From: Capitella teleta
Taxonomy: Eukaryota > Annelida > Polychaeta > Capitellidae
Assembly (NCBI GenBank): GCA_000328365.1
Contig: KB310730.1
Span: 1-64,000, forward strand
Reading direction: 5' to 3'
Length of the DNA stretch: 64,000 bases
The notes beneath the pieces were generated by a model. That model ran no database searches and was not told the origin of the DNA. It worked only from the letters and a program-made list of their open reading frames with translations. Shown here in pieces: positions 10,201 through 24,494 of this stretch; position 1 is the first letter of the stretch, and every line of letters begins with the position of its first letter. A program made the position numbers and the translations under genes.

Positions 10201-13200
10201 GAGCTGATCCTCTCAGTCGTAAGATCCGCCGATCTGAGCCTCTTGCAAGGCGTAATGACTCTCTGAGCATCTCGTGAGTCCAGCGTTATTAATAAGCGCG
10301 GCGAAATGATGTGTAGGGCAAGGCGTCGAGCCCTCACTGGCCTCCCTCGAACGCATCCGAAGCCCCCATCCATTCTCAGAGGCAGCGCCATCTCTTTTCT
10401 CTCGCGACGTCATCAGTCTTGGCAGCCCCTCCCCTCCCTTCCCTCCTGCCTGTGTCGATGCTGATCTGGCTTCCTTTCCTGACCCCACGGGAGATGCAAG
10501 CGAAATTAGCCTGAATTATCGCCCACCCTGTGTGGGGCTGCGCTGGCGCCCTCTTGCGGCATAGGCACGCAACAGTGCTGCCACCACGTATCGATATCTG
10601 GCGGGTTTTCACTCAATTAGCTATGATGTTGCCGCGACTCTGTGGAGAGAGACTACAGGGGATGCCATTTCGGTGAGGCAGAGCGTGTGGGCATCCTTCA
10701 ACCTTCAGCACCGCTGCCTGCATGCTAATTCCGAATCACTCCTTGAGTCAAACAGTCCGTGAAGGATCTCTCACCCGCGGTGTGTATATCCAGCCCCCTC
10801 CACTACACGATGATGTAATTTACGCCTGAAGGCGCAGCTCCTGACGCCACCAACCAACGACCTGTCTTCTTGCGTTATTCCCTCACTAACGGTGCATACA
10901 AAAACCGCGAACCTATACGTGCATGGGTGTGTGCTAGTTCCCAAGCGTCATTGTATGAATAAACACTCACATGAATCAGTCTTCAGTTTTAGATTATGTT
11001 CTGGTTGGTGCACATATACTAGCAAAGACAAAAGATTTCTTATGCCCACCAACCCAAGCAATGTCTGGTTCACCAGAAACGCCAAATGGAGACCATAAAA
11101 ACATATTGGAGACAGTGGATACATAATGCAACGCTCTTCTTGGCCATTTTGCGATCATCCGATCATTGGATGCTTGGGGAGCCAGTGCTCACCATAAATA
11201 CTCATTGCTAGCATCTGGAGGTCTTCAGAAGCGACACGCAGTCATAGGATGCAGAAGAGTCTTAGCGAGCAAACCCCACTGATCTTTTACACAATAATTT
11301 ATACATATGGTTTTCATATCCGAGAGAAATAATATGAAAATTGCAGCCATGGCAGCTGTGCGCACGATAGATCTCACGGGATGTTTCTATCTCTCTCAAT
11401 TCCTCTTTATCGATATGCCGCACACTTCAGAAAGCAAATCCAGGGGGGCGTTTTGTAGCACAATGCAAGTCTAATTGAAGAACCGTCTCCGGAGAAGGAG
11501 GCAGCCATATATGGTGACGTCACCATAACGACCCCCGTCAATGAGTCCCCTCATTTGCCTCGTCATTGTCACGAGATTGTATGTGGCGACTGACACCTTG
11601 TTTGCAGGTACAGGTGCTCAGCGCTGTCAGAATTCGGTATACGTTGTGGGCGCAGGGAACAATTCTAATTTCTATGTATATGGTGCGGGTATGAGGCATG
11701 TCTCTCCTTGCGCTGGGGTTCTCAGATGAAAAGCTTTGTGTAATGCTGATCCGTTACTTTCAGTTTGAAGCACTTACCCTGGCCTGATCTAGTGTCAGTC
11801 TGAGAATGTAAATATACTTGTTTTACATTTAATGCATTGATAAAAAAACATCATGTTATGCAGAGATTAAGTTACACAGATTAACAGGAGATGGTTGGAT
11901 CAGCGGATGTGTCAAAACACCCCGAGGCGAGAGAATGTCATACGGCTTATACAAAGAAGCAGCAGTAAAACAAAGCCGCTTGTGCGTAAACAGAGAGCAT
12001 TAACGCCAAGAGAGATGCGAGCAGAGGAGAAGATGAGGCGGATTCCCGACGCGTGACGGAGTTCTGTTTTGTCTGGAATCGAACATCTCCTTTGTCCATT
12101 CACGCGACAAAAGCGAAAGAGTTGGAAGCGCAGTGAACGCGATCAACACTCACCTTCAACTTTGCATTATTAATCAAAGCCAAAGGTAGCGGCGTTGTCA
12201 GCGGAAAAGGGATGTCAGCCCAAGCACGGAGGCAATCGGCCGGGCAGATAACTGCGCCTCAGACCAATCACCCTGCCGCCTACCTGCTTCAAGAGGAGTC
12301 TTACCTTCGGGCTCCGGACGTTGACTTGGTCAATTACCGTGCGACATACCTGCCCTCCCCTGTACCGGCCTCTAATCAGCAAATCAACAAACGTAGGAGG
12401 CACACAATCCGAGGAACAGAGGAAGTCAGGCATCACACCGAAGGGCATCGCAATGCTCGAAAATACTCGCGCAGGTCTATAAACTCGTTTGAGTATGATG
12501 TATACTGTTTAGTTATGAGATTGTCTTCTTTGCATGTTTTACGTATATCAAGAGCAATTGCTGGAAGACTTTCGGTCAGCTAAGGCATGCAATGAAGATC
12601 GTCGTACCTGGTAAAATGAAATCACTCCCGTTTGTGTAATACTACCTTTTTGTAACTTTGTATAAGTAATGAGATCGAGAGTTCGCTTGTACCGAACTGG
12701 GAGTCTGCGTGTTTCATTGCATGTCAAACGGTTGAACATTATAAAATTAATTCAAGGTTGCTGCCCTACATAAAACACGATTCAACGTGCAGCCTCTCTA
12801 ACTAGCCCAATATAATTCTGGTCGGTAAATGAGGCTCATTAGCAACATTGTATTTTGTCATTCTCGCGTAAATAATATATACAACCGCAACCATTGGTGT
12901 TATTCTAGGCGTGTTGATTACGGGACTTTAAGCCATGCTAACAAACCAAGTGATTTATTTAAGCAAAACTTCATTTCCCTAAGGCGGAGGGAGAGGAAGT
13001 GTTGCCGGGAAGAAGCACGAATGAAGAGCTCTCAGCGCCCGAAAGAATCGAGCAAAGAAATAGCTAGCGATAGCACCAACCATCATTATGCACGCGCAGG
13101 GTTAGACATTTTACAAGACTCCAGTACCCCTCATCTCCGCGTATATATACGACGACGATAACAAAGCCTCTTCACTGAGATTATTAGAAGCCACAACGCT

Positions 13201-15870
13201 CGTCAGCTCGGGTTGAAGAGGGCGCCGCATCTTCTTGAAGCGTGCACGTTCCAAGAGTCAACTGATCATCGTAGCAAACGCACTCTTTGTTATTGTGAAG
13301 TGAAGCAATCTAGGACCCACGCGCTTTGCTCCTTTGCGTTATGCATCTCACTTTGGGCCATGAATGAATATTTGCTTGTCACGGGCAGCACAATAGTAAT
13401 GAAATTGAGCTCGGTACCAGGACAAAGCACCGTTTGATGACAAGTTGCTTCAGAAGGCGGCTGATACGCCTGATGTGGACCTGACAATGGCCCTATCCCC
13501 CACAAAGCCATCGTAGCTCAAAGAGAAGCCCAGCATCCATTACACAGGCAATCACAGCTCACCACCAAAACGCACGTCTTCTGCCTAACGAAATCATCGC
13601 GTGATGGCAAGAACTACGCGGTTGGCGGTGCTTGCAATGCACCACACCGGACCATTAGGCTTCCAAAAACAGCGCTGCTTACTTCAGACGATCGCTTGCA
13701 TATTATGGAACAACAACACAAGTTTTTGTCCAAGCCGCGTGTTTCAAATGGTTGCATCGAATTTTTATAGGGTATCAAAATGGTTCTATTTATACGATAT
13801 GTTTGCTCTTTTTCCGCAACTGCAGAATGATGCAGGGCACAATGTGGAGTCTCAGTGGGGAGTGCCACGTTGAGCCTCGCGCCCCTGGGATCATCTAACC
13901 CTAGTTGCTCCTCAAAATCCATACACATTGTTTCGCACGATAACAATTTCTGATTCGCATGTCACACAGGGCACGTGTTGCCCTTCCCTGGTGACAAAAG
14001 AGTGCGATTCTGTGTGAATTTGTATCAATGTCTTGCAAATGAAGGGCTAATTTGCAGCCATTGACCAGACCCTAACCAGGAACAGAGGGCCAGCGGAGCG
14101 GACGGGTGGCGTGAGCTGCTTGCTGATGCCCCGTGGGAGAGAGCGCCTTATGTTTCGAATCGCCTCCCCCTCGGCCTAACTGTGTTATGCTGCCACCCCG
14201 CCCTTCCGTGGTTGGAGAGGGAACACTGTGCCTTTGGCATGCTGGTCATGCCCGCGAGACAAAACACTCGCAGATCTGCGCTTTGGGCACCACTTTTCGA
14301 CATGCCGTAATCTCCCGCCGCTCGTAAAAGGAAGTCCATTCGGCGCATGCTTCATGACCTCGTTTCCGCTGAAATGTCATTCGTCAGTTTGAAAAGTTTC
14401 TCTAAAAGAAGAATATGTCCCATTCTCAGCAGCGCTTTGACTTCCTCTCTGGAAGGAGGAGATAATTTTTACGAGAGTCACTTGAGCCAGGACCAAGTTT
14501 GAGTGCCTCTTTGAGCGTTGAATGAGGCGAGTGATCGCACTCGCAACTGTTACAATGCTTCTGGACTGCATGGCACGAGCAGTGTCATTTCACTCCTGGT
14601 TGCTTGGATCACGTGCAGCTAGAAATGATCCCGGACAGACGTTTGCGAGGCCATGTTAATGTTAACTCTGACGCATGCCAACTGGAGATCCATCCTGCGG
14701 TCACTCTCCCACTCGGTCGAATCCACAAACGACAAATTGGCGCTCATTACATCAAAGAGACGCAAGGTCACGTGGGTAACATCCGGGAATCATGCGAAGC
14801 AGAAGAAGAAAAAAAAGCGAAAAAAAGAAGAAGTGAATTTCGTGTACAGCGACGTATTCTTGCTGTACTGCATGTATGCACGCACTCGACTTTTGGAGCG
14901 GCATTGAGCAAAGTCCCAATGGCATCAAAGAGAGGCTTCTTGCGCACGCACGTTCATTTGCAAGTCTCTGTAGTCACACGCACCGACAGCTATTTAATGT
15001 TTATTCGTTTCACCTGTTACACAAAAAGAAGCAAATCGCAATTGGGAGAGACGAGAGCGATACTCGAATGGCGTGGCGCCTGGTTAGTCTCGCATCCATC
15101 GCAATCCATCAAACTGTCGTCGCAGACATCTGCATGGTCTAATGACTCTAATCAGTGCTTTGCAGGTATATATTATCTTCACCTCTGTGTGTTTATTTAC
15201 TTCATTGATCAGATCCACACCTATAGGTGTATCTTGCTGATTACACACACCACACCCTGGCTGGCCTCCACATGTTGAGACAATATCTGGGGAGAGGAAA
15301 AAAACCGAGCCCCCTTTCTTTGGAGCATCTTTTTATCTCTCGTGACTGTGATCCTGCAGGTCCCTGCTGATTGCTGTGTATACTTTTGGATCATGTTGAT
15401 GGCTTCCCTGGATCCAATACACCTGCAATCAACGTTCACAAAAGACACCTTATAGGTTATACTTGTACACAACATGATCCGCCGCTGATGTGTCGTGCAT
15501 GTGTCTTCGTTATGGCGTTCAATATATTGATCACTTCACGGTAATTGAAGTAATATCCCATGTCTGCTGCTCCCATTATAATTTCTTTCATTCGTTCGTC
15601 TGGTCTTCGTTCTCTCTACGAACTGTCCTTCGTCTATCGATATCCCTATCATTCAATGAGATCATTTATTGTCGATATATAGTAAGTATATGTAGGCATA
15701 CTTCATTTGTTAATTCGACTCTGCATGGTTGCTTGCTTAATTTTTTTGTCAATAATAGAATGAAATTTACGTCGTATCTTGGACCATCATTTTTAATACA
15801 TTCCAATTTCAGATTTTCTGCAAAAGAAAATTATGGAATCTAAATCCTCGACAAAGATAGTATAGTAGCG
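7202..15870. other. No supported gene; 5' territory of the lectin receptor
   Basis: Mostly unremarkable sequence. CpG-richer blocks lie at about 9550-10620, 11900-12460 and 14050-14800; they keep chance ORFs open. A minus-strand frame from the ATG at 12099 down to about 11950 looks like a signal peptide (core SSSPLLASLLALMLSVYAQA) and could be the missing first exon of the lectin receptor. No donor there gives the phase 1 that the exon at 7201 needs, so this is unproven. Confidence 0.4.
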
Positions 15871-15871
15871 G

Positions 15872-16086
<215 letters not shown>

Positions 16087-16354
16087 AATAATATTAACAT
16101 GATTCACGCATGCGGCTCCACAGGCTCTCAACAAGCATCGAAAATAACTTTTAATTAACGTGTGTTTGGAGAATAATGCCAACAATTCAACAATTGCATA
16201 ATTGGCCATTGATGCACAATTGATCGATCAATGCGCGACAGGTGCATCTCTATAATTACCTCGATTAAACCAATTTTGAATGAGTCTAAAAAGCATTCAT
16301 TATCGATTAGTTTAAGTGTTGAATAAATGTGTTGTGATGGAAATTTATGCGATC

Positions 16355-16487
<133 letters not shown>

Positions 16488-18594
16488 ATAATGACCTAAT
16501 TGTCGCTCTTTTGTAATGCTTTCATTGCTTTTCTCTGTCACTTGCCGGTGGCTGCTCTTATAACGGAAGCGAGGCCTTTTTACGCCTCTAGCTTGTGTGT
16601 TCCAGCGACATTATTTTGTGTATTAAGTAACATATCCGTTCGCTTGATTTATAAATGTTGGTCCAGACCCCATGTTATAATGTACCTGCAGTTGCATGCG
16701 GAATCATGACAGGCATCACACATAAGCGATTCTTTGAGTGATATTGAAGCGAGTTTGATGTCGCCCTGCAGCGATTCAATGGCTTATGCCATGTTTACTC
16801 GGGTTATAAAGACGAAATCAATATTTTCAAATGTGAAAATAAAATATTAATTTCTTACATTTCACACCAGAAGAAATAAATACATCTGATGGGGAAAGTG
16901 ATTAAACTGAGTGTTTTATTTAAATCGTGAAATATTATTCGATATTGCTATCAGAGTGAACAATTAAAAACAAATATACACGTAGCATAAAATGGATACG
17001 AGTTATGCACTGAACAATAATATTACATTACTCCGAAATTAATACTTCTGGTTATAGCATGAATGATTAGCTATTATCTAATAGGCATCGCCTTTCGAGA
17101 ACAGTTAGCATTTAGAGCACAATCTTTGTGGATTTTACGCTTTCACAAATATAGATTGTATTATTATCATTAGAAATCACTGAGATTGGATCCAACTATA
17201 ATGCCGAATTAACAAAGAGCGGTACGTGTATAGTGTATACACCGATAACATCATTGAGGATGAGTTCTCAACTCCCCAATGCCTGGAAAATTATTACATT
17301 TAGTGGCGTCTTACGGGAGGAGTTTCGAAACTGACACGGGGCATTCCCACCGGAGAAGTCAGAACGTAGGCCTACCTAACAGCCTGTTGATGAACAATGG
17401 AACATTCATGGGTTGTACAGTGGAAATCAATTACATGTAAAGAGGTGTGTGCTCTCGTGACATTCGTGAATATTGCGATTGGTTGATTATAAAATTTCCT
17501 TTGTCCTCCAAGATTTAATCGCAAAGTTCGCATACAGAATCGATGAAAGTGATTTTGCCGATTGTGTTGCTTTAATAAATTAATAACTCTTGGTATCGTT
17601 GATTTGACATTTTTGATATGCGTGATGTGACGTTTACTCGGAAATAAAAAGAATTATTATTTTCATCGGATCTGCTTGGGAAATCAGCACTGATACAATC
17701 AATGAGCGGAACAGCACACGTGCTATTTTGCATTCAACTCGATATATCAAAGAGCTAGTGTCTTTCGTTTCTTGCAACTATACATTAATGAACGAATAAA
17801 CCATTTCTCTTTCGCGCAATTTTGACAAACGTGTTGTTCATAAAACAGGACAATAATTGCATTACTTTCAATTTGAATCCCCATCTTAATTCACAGTCTT
17901 ATATAACCTATTTTCTGGTACGAACCACCTAGTTTTATTCATTGAGCATTGGGCACTCACTGCGCCATTATAACCAGGGGTTGTTCTAGGATCTCTGCTA
18001 AATAATGGGATATGTAAGAAGTAAAATCGCTTTAATCGTGACAACGTCTTTGATCAATTTCGGATTAATTCCGTCGGCTATTAAGGAAGCTCTCTGCTGC
18101 AACTGCATTAATCTGCATACAGAGGCGACAGGTGCACATAAAAAAAACCGAGGCACCGAGAACCAGCCCATCCTGCCACACAGGCTAGGTCCAGCTCTAC
18201 GTAACTGTTCATACTTAAATAATGGTATAACCATCAATGAATGTCTAATTTAATTAGAATCATTTTCGCCCATCTCTTTTCTCCCTCGTTAACTTCTTTT
18301 TTAAATCCTACAGGCGTGTTCGAGATTACACACATGTATGCTTGAATTAAAATAATGAGATAATGATTAAATAGATGATATTTGGGATAATTTCAGAGCG
18401 AGATAAGGGGTACAAGATGAAGACTTACTTGTAGCTGATCTGCTAATACAGATTGGGGTCATAATCATAACTACGAAGAGGCTCCATAGAAATGTTGAAA
18501 GAGAAGAAATAGACAGCTGTCGATTCATTGTTAATCACTTGTAACACGGCTGTATCCAAAAACTGAGAGGAATCGCAGAGAATGCGGTGATTCT

Positions 18595-19340
18595 GCGGAT
18601 TCTAAGAAGTCCTCCTCCGCCGCCAATTTTCGAACAGAGGAAGTGAAAAGTGTACATCCGGTAGTTGATGAAAAGCAAGCAGAGATCTCACAAGATGGCG
18701 CGTCGGATGGTAATGAGGAAGGGACTTATTTGCCCTCTCTCCCTCTGCCAACTCAACTCGGGATCCGGTGTCTTTTTCTTCACAGAAGCCGAACGAGATT
18801 GCGGTTCTTCAGTCACTAATAGCGCGCGCTTCGACGATCGGCTCAATGGAGTGACGCTGCTGCTCGGAGCGACTGGAGTTGTACCTCGCGCGGCGGCGGC
18901 GGCAGCTGCAGGGCTGATCCTTCGACCGACGAGCGACGGATACCCTCCCCTTCAATTACCAATCAATAAAGACTCGACGCTATTAACGGCACTGGATAAC
19001 AGTCAAGATGAAATGGAGATGCAACGCCGGAGTTATTTCACTCGGCTTGTGGATCAGAGGGTCGTCGAATCCCCGCGGGCCACTGACGGGTGTCGACCGT
19101 AATTCGCGGTGATGGGAGTAATGAGTCCCCAGGAGAGGCCTCCTTGCCGCTGCCACGCACCGTTTGCATCACCCTACGCGCTGCCCTTCGCCCTGAGTCT
19201 CGGCGTTCTGACCCTCCCATCCGTTGTCGGCGTCATCGACTCAGGCTCATTGGAGGCGCATGCTTCATCCTCTCGTGGCACCTGGAACGAAACCGGCGCT
19301 GATTGGCGTGTGCCTGAAATGCAATGCCATCCGTCAGCGC
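18595..19340. promoter_or_regulatory. CpG-dense block, candidate promoter or first exon
   Basis: This block is much richer in CpG than its surroundings and contains a (GGC)n-like run near 18890. Such islands in AT-rich invertebrate DNA often mark a first exon or regulatory region. A plus-strand frame from the ATG at 19112 contains a hydrophobic run (LSLGVLTLPSVVGV) that could be a signal peptide. I could not link it to a downstream exon, so the assignment is speculative. Confidence 0.25.
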
Positions 19341-22300
19341 GGAGAATTTGTCAAATTAGCCTCATGCAGGTCTTTAATATCACCTCGAGACAGCATAAAC
19401 TAGAAGACATGCAATACAAAACATATAGCCTGTAGTGTACTTTCTGATATACGTGCTTTAATGTAGCAGCAGAGCCAATTACCAGCATACTTGGATTTGT
19501 TTATTTTTGAAGTTTTGAAGGTAAAATAGATCGGAAATCCTACAACAAATGAGGAAAATGGGAGAGTGATTACATTACAGAGTGAGTGCCACACCTACAG
19601 GCATAATTCCCTATATTTAGCTCACCTGCCAGTCATCACCAAGCATTCACCGTGGGAAGATATCAGGATAACAACCTCACGGGGAGGTACTTAGCGGCGA
19701 ACCACAGGTGTAGGTCCCCACCTGCAGCTGACTAATCAAAAAAGTTTAAAGTAAAACGATTGCTCCCAGATTGAGCGCGACTGTCCGCCCTCCGTGCAGA
19801 GAGATAGCCCCTGCCGCAAAGATTCAACTTCCTAATCTAATGGGCCGCAAATGAAGCAACATTGACCTACGACATCCCCAGAGAATGACGTAAGCCGGGG
19901 GCTATCGCTCCTTTTGCAGATACGAACCAACCGCCAATTCCCCTGTTAGCAATGCATTGGTTTTGTAAACCGACGTGTGTGCTCGATGCTCCATTTTGTG
20001 TATACATCTCGGGAATATTGCTGTTATTGGGGACGCTCTCTTGGGTTTTGTTGCTGTGTTTAAATGATATAATATGCATTTTTGTGCATTTAGGTTAACG
20101 AAATATATATAGATATAATATATATAATCAAACGATTCTAATAATTGACACCTTTAAAAAATCATACCAGCAATTTTTTGATGTCGTCATTCGTTGGGCA
20201 TTATTTGGGGTTTCACCTATATAAGCATTTCCAATCTCGCGGGTTTCTATCGGGATATGATCATATCATTGTAATGTTTGAATTAATTGGCACAGCTATG
20301 CTTCTTTGGTGAGGTTTAACAAGTCGCGTCACAGACAATTCATCCTCCGTTTCAATTTTCAACTGTCAGTCATAGCATGCATTAATTCTTGCCATACATT
20401 GGTATGGACACCATTCAGTCATAATACGTATATATAACGCCCATCTTGAGATACTATTCATCAACGCACTTGCACATTACTATGTCATTCATAATGGGTT
20501 CAATCAGTACCCACTTTGAAAATTGTCCTCTTTGTTTTAGCTCTGGTCTCATGCAGTGCTTCATCTCCAATCTCCATGTTACGATAGCGTTGGCTGGAAA
20601 TTGATTTTTCAATCTGTTATTGGCGTCCAGAGACGAACCTGACGAGCATCTACGAAGCAACTGGACGCCCCTTTCATCTCGCCTTTACTGCGAATCCAGT
20701 TAGGTTGGGGTTAATCGGAGTTTTCCAAACGGTGTCTTTCCTTCAGCGATGACAGAAACCTCTCTGGTGCTGCTTTGTACGATGTTAATTGAGTAAGCAT
20801 GGTATACTTTACGCACAGCATTGCACGGAACAATTTCAGAACTGCCTCGCCAATAACCTATCTATATATATATCTACATATATATTCTCTATTGAAACAA
20901 GCTCAATGAAGATCTGCATCGGAATATAATTATTTGATTGCGACTTCTTATATGTGTAGCCTATATAAGTACATTGTTTGCGTGTGTGCTCTTGAATGAT
21001 CTACATTGTGACTTCATATACCTTTATGCGTATATGTTTTTTTTGTGTGTGCTGTATACATGGCGCTTTGTTTTCTTTATGTTCCTTCATGAGACATTAA
21101 ACATTAAAAATTGATGAGTACATCGAATGATGGATATTGCTGCAGCGATATAAAACTCACCGATTGATTCCTATAGCAATCAGTTTTCTCATTTTTCTCA
21201 ATCGAAGCTGCTAATCCTTTTGTTTAATTCTGCATCGGGGTCAGGGCGTGGCATGCATGGAATTCCTAGTAAGGCGGCAAGTTTGCGGCTACTCACATCA
21301 ATGGCTGCATTCATCGAGCTTCATCCCCGGGCATTACTAGCGATAACTCTGAATAGGTATGTTAATTAAAGCCGAGGGATGGCGTTTTCAGATTTGGATA
21401 TACCCACACATACCTAATTCTCAGAAGTTCTGAGAATTTGCTCTAGAATTAGGAGGGGAGGCTGCAACATTTATTATAAATTACAATTAGCAATAAGGAG
21501 AGATGAGAAGCGGTCGTTCTTTTTCTCTTTCTTTGGGCAATGAGCGTAATGAGCTACCGGTATCCTAAAATAGTCCCATCTCTATTGCCCTAACAATCAG
21601 GAGGAGAAAACATAACAGTAGTTTTGCCATTCTGCAAACCTGATGCAAATGGGATTTACAATGCTGATGACAGATCACGAGAAAAATAAAACAAAACAAC
21701 AAAACAAAGAAGGTAGGAAAATAAGGAAGACCAAAAATCCATAATGATTATAGAAACATCATTGCGCTGAAATCCAGATGCGGTATAGCTTCCTATACGA
21801 ATAATTTCCGATGTTCCATATTGTACAAGAGGTACACCTGTCTCTCCGTTGAATTATTCTGACGCAGTAGATGACGTCATTTCAGGTGAATCTCTTGTCA
21901 GCGGGTTTTAGCACCTCGTGGGTCCTTTTGAATTCGTGTGCGAAATGTGAAAGCAAAGAAATAACACGGTCATTCACCCACAACGCTAAACATGAATATC
22001 TTGCTAACTTTACACGAACCGCAAACTGACACGTGTCTATTATCATGTAGCTGGTAATAGTGAGCAAGCGTTAATGCCTTGTGCAAAGTGACTACGGCAG
22101 CATCATTTGCGCTGATTACAAAGGTACATTATTCCAGCTGCCGTTCATCAATCGGAGAAGCGTTAAAGTCATCATTAGACGTCCGTCTTTTGGGCTCCAG
22201 CAATTATTCTTTGGACCTCTTCCCAACCGTGGCTTCATTAGTGGAGAGGGCAGAGCTCTTTACTTGCCAAAGAAAATGGCCGTTTGATTGGTTATATGTT

Positions 22301-22458
22301 CCTCTTGGGGGCTGGTAGCAAAGATGGTAGGAGGGGAACGTCCATGTTGCTGCTATCTTCCAAGGCACAGAAGTTGATATTCATTGTCTGTCAGTATACA
22401 ACATTATGCACACCATGCACATCCAGGGTACAATGAATGATGTATCGTTATACCTCTT

Positions 22459-22501
22459 AGTGAGTCTTCCAGCCAATCAACATCGCGTATTCGAGTGACT
22501 A
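22459..22501 (+). repeat. Dispersed CCAAT-containing repeat, copy 2
   Basis: Reads CTTAGTGAGTCTTCCAGCC then AATCAACATCGCGTATTCG. About 80 percent identical by eye to the copies at 691-733 (minus) and 48181-48223 (plus). Confidence 0.6.
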
Positions 22502-24494
22502 AACCATGCACAATGAACTCATAGAAATTACGAACTATCATAATGCACGCCCATCACTAGTTAACAATAGCCAGCAAAAGGCAGAATCATAACGCTATTA
22601 AGAACCCCTTGTCAAAACTTTGTATATTTTGTTATCTCAGATATGTTCTAGTGCCCGATTGCATGAGTAATTGTAGCCAGAATATTGCACGCATGAACAT
22701 AATTATTTATAAATTATAGCACTACAATAATTTGTTCATGAATAGCAGTCTTCTATGAATTTGTCGATGCAACGGAAATTGACATACTTATTGATATCCA
22801 CCAATGTCAGCGGAGAGAGAATTTTCATAGTCACGAATCAGTCGTTTTAACCGATTGTTTTAGCGTAGTCTATCTTACATGCAAGTCAACATCAATAGCA
22901 ATAAGATAATCATACCTCGCTCTCCTGGGGATCACATTTCTCATAACCCTGAAGAGATCTTACGAAAAATAGTCGAATGCCCAGGGCTCTGTGATGGGAT
23001 CCAATTTTTTATTCGGGCTCTTGAAAATGCCATCCTATTGGTGTTTATAAGCTGCGTCCCTATATAGCTGTCCTTAGGGTACTAAAAACGTGAATCACAG
23101 TATATGAAAATGCATAAACAGTAGCAAAGATTTGTCATAATTAACATTATCGACATGGTTTATTGAAGGGGGTATCAATGAAGCTGTAGCAGGTACACAT
23201 TCATATAATTTCAACCGCATCATCAGACATCAGATGAATACAGCCGTGAGCTGCGTCATCAGACAAGCGATAAGACATAATCTGCAAGTTCAAGAGGGCA
23301 ATTGATGACTAATATATATTCCACGAGAGATCCGTATTCCAGAGTGTGTCAGTGTACACCGTCCCAAATGCGAGCCATCGTGATCTTATCCCGACAACTG
23401 CCAATGCAAATTGAAAGAGTCTACGACTGCACGCGATTAATGGAGAGATATGGTACAACGCCTGCCTTGAATGGCCTCTTCGCGGCTCGCTGTATTTAAA
23501 CTAAAGCCATGCTGGTCGCTGAGGTCGACGCATTTGCATAACTTCACTAAACGATTTCGCAGAGGTCATTTCGATTATGAATCCTCATCGTCGAGCGTGT
23601 TGGTTTATATCATTTAGTTATGATTTATGGAATATCTCGTAAATCCACATTTTAACCATGGGATCGTTTTGTGATTCATAGTATATCCAATATCATATGG
23701 AGGGAGTAAATGATATCGTCGCCTACACGTGTAATAATAGACATATAATGCTTCCATTTATGCATCTCCAGAACCTCAGAAGACTTATGACTTATGCATG
23801 GTGGTTCTGGTTGTGTTGGTGAAAAGCTGTAAGTGCATTTCAATGTCGCGCCTGCATAAAGCTAAGGGCTTGATTTCAGAAGGGAAAGGCTGGCGATAAA
23901 CAGGGCTAAGGGGAACAATACTAACGGAGTCATGGCTACTCAGTAGGACCATTTATGATCTCTTCAGCTTGGTCTATTTGCAGGACAAACATGACAACAT
24001 TGAGTATGAATGGCACGTCAATTTGCGGAGGAATATCGTGCCGATCTTACTCCTTATCACTCCTGATAACTTGTTATTGACCCAAAGGTTGTCCGAGTCT
24101 TTAAAGGTCAACTGTTAGAACACGATAAAACGGATGAGACACTTTACTTATAAATGGACTCTGACTATACACGTACTTGGTGCACAAATCATGACCTTGT
24201 TTTGTGCACGTAACAATTTAATGGTTTCAGCTATCATGACGAGGCTTGAGTAATGACAAAGAATATGGAGTCTTAACGTTCTATGGTGTTAATTCAGGCG
24301 TGATGTCACGGGAGGTTAGGTACCCGGTTATGCAATATTAATTATATTACGCATACATACATGTGTGTATGTTAACACCGGCGTCTCCTGTGACTTAACT
24401 GCTCATTAAATTTTAAAACAGTTGTCAAAATGGATATAATTATTGATCCCTTATTCAACTGACTAACCCAAGAAATTATTATTTTCGATAAACT

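Larger units (their letters stand above)
16490..24490. other. Intergenic, no supported gene
   Basis: AT-rich sequence with short chance ORFs only. It includes one CpG-dense block (listed separately) and one copy of the 43-bp dispersed repeat at 22459. I saw no exon with family resemblance and credible splice sites. Confidence 0.45.

Noticed and set aside
12212-12583. 123-codon plus-strand frame in a CpG-rich block
   Set aside because: No family resemblance; composition explains the open frame.
14604-15278. 224-codon plus-strand frame
   Set aside because: No domain, no signal and mixed composition. Long for chance, but the region is GC-richer, and no splice or start context supports it.
18665-19102. 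145-codon plus-strand frame with an Ala run
   Set aside because: The Ala run comes from a GGC repeat; no other coding evidence.
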